64,000 nucleotides of DNA, taken from contig CBDBCB010000014.1 of the NCBI GenBank assembly GCA_965202745.1, forward strand, positions 128,559-192,558, read 5' to 3'. The DNA comes from JACKII01 sp965202745 (lineage in GTDB: Bacteria; Pseudomonadota; Alphaproteobacteria; Bin95). The position numbers and the translations under genes were made by a program. The notes under the pieces were generated by a model. That model worked only from the letters and a program-made list of their open reading frames with translations, was not told where the DNA came from and ran no database searches. Below are positions 63,845 through 64,000 of this stretch, one piece after another (within the stretch, counting starts at the first letter, position 1; each line of letters begins with the position of its first letter).

Positions 63845-64000
63845 ATGCCATTTTCATCTCATGACGGTGGCCACCTGGAGGCCAGCCCGGATAGGAAGCG
63901 GGTGGCTGTTGCGTCCAAACGATAGCCCCGGGTCTTCCAAATAGACGTGGAAACGGCAGAGGTGCTGTGGGAGATGATGCATTGCATGGACATGAAGCCC
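63845..64000 (+). pseudogene. Partial gene at the window end with an in-frame TAG
   Basis: ATG 63845 begins a frame that reads SSHDGGHLEASPDRKRVAVA, then TAG at 63923-63925, then PRVFQIDVETAEVLWEMMHC to the window end. The second part looks like the first blade of a beta-propeller or quinoprotein. TAG could be CAG by one transition. The 52 codons visible are too few for a firm family. Confidence 0.4.

Noticed and set aside
3224..63925. Alternative genetic code reading TAG or TGA as an amino acid
   Set aside because: All three stops are used as normal ends of intact core genes here, and the broken genes also have frameshifts.
1..64000. CRISPR arrays, rRNA genes, prophage or toxin-antitoxin loci
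   Set aside because: No regularly spaced repeats, rRNA-like sequence, phage structural genes or typical toxin-antitoxin pair were seen in the window.

Overview
The window is about 64 kb of high-GC DNA with the gene content and gene order of an alphaproteobacterium. A Rhodospirillales-like lineage is my best guess. The grounds are the alr - mlaE - mlaF - radA - cvpA - purF - SDR block, a complete ccmABCDEFGHI operon, a cysD/cysNC pair, an IalB-family protein and a form II aerobic CO-dehydrogenase-like operon. No rRNA, convincing tRNA or CRISPR array was seen.

Layout. 1-3.2 kb: a redox cluster of a glutamate-synthase-type FMN protein (5' end outside the window), a small membrane protein, a ferric-reductase/Rieske fusion and a membrane-anchored protein of unknown role. 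3.2-9.2 kb: a broken SRAP gene, the coxS-L-M-like molybdenum hydroxylase operon, a broken Tat-exported protein and a haem-type membrane protein. 9.2-23.6 kb: housekeeping genes (folE, an MFS exporter, SDR, purF, cvpA, radA, mlaF, mlaE, alr, dnaB, an RraA-like gene, a queuosine-precursor-type transporter, a lipoprotein, rlmN, ialB). 23.7-38.2 kb: two IS6-type copies bracket the ccm operon, a D-threonine-aldolase-like gene and a folK / DHPS-like / methyltransferase operon. Each IS6 copy abuts a different end of a quinone oxidoreductase, and a degenerate IS30-type element follows. 38.4-40.6 kb: an exported protein and an amidohydrolase. 40.6-48.3 kb: an exopolysaccharide cluster that is largely inactivated, including one IS481 insertion. 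48.4-52.2 kb: cysNC, cysD, infA and a membrane protein. 52.2-64 kb: accessory metabolism, mostly broken (Rieske oxygenase, MATE exporter, PAS-like protein, cupin dioxygenase, second TauD enzyme), mixed with intact genes (VPLPA-CTERM protein, IS481 copy, TauD with an IS-derived tail, ilvA).

The main signal is selective decay. At least ten host genes carry single nonsense codons or one-base frameshifts, several with two or more lesions. Core genes between and beside them read cleanly. Many of the stops can be explained by one C-to-T (or G-to-A) transition in a CGA, CAG, CAA or TGG codon. Comparison of the two IS481 copies shows the same transition bias directly. Together with four IS copies and IS-edged gene fragments, this suggests a genome in an early phase of pseudogenisation, for example after a change to a host-associated or otherwise narrowed life style. 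Assembly error is the main alternative and can be tested with reads.

The most interesting intact functions are the FMN glutamate-synthase-like / ferric reductase-Rieske membrane redox module, and a DHPS-like protein that keeps the fold signatures but lacks the SRK loop, encoded between folK and a methyltransferase.
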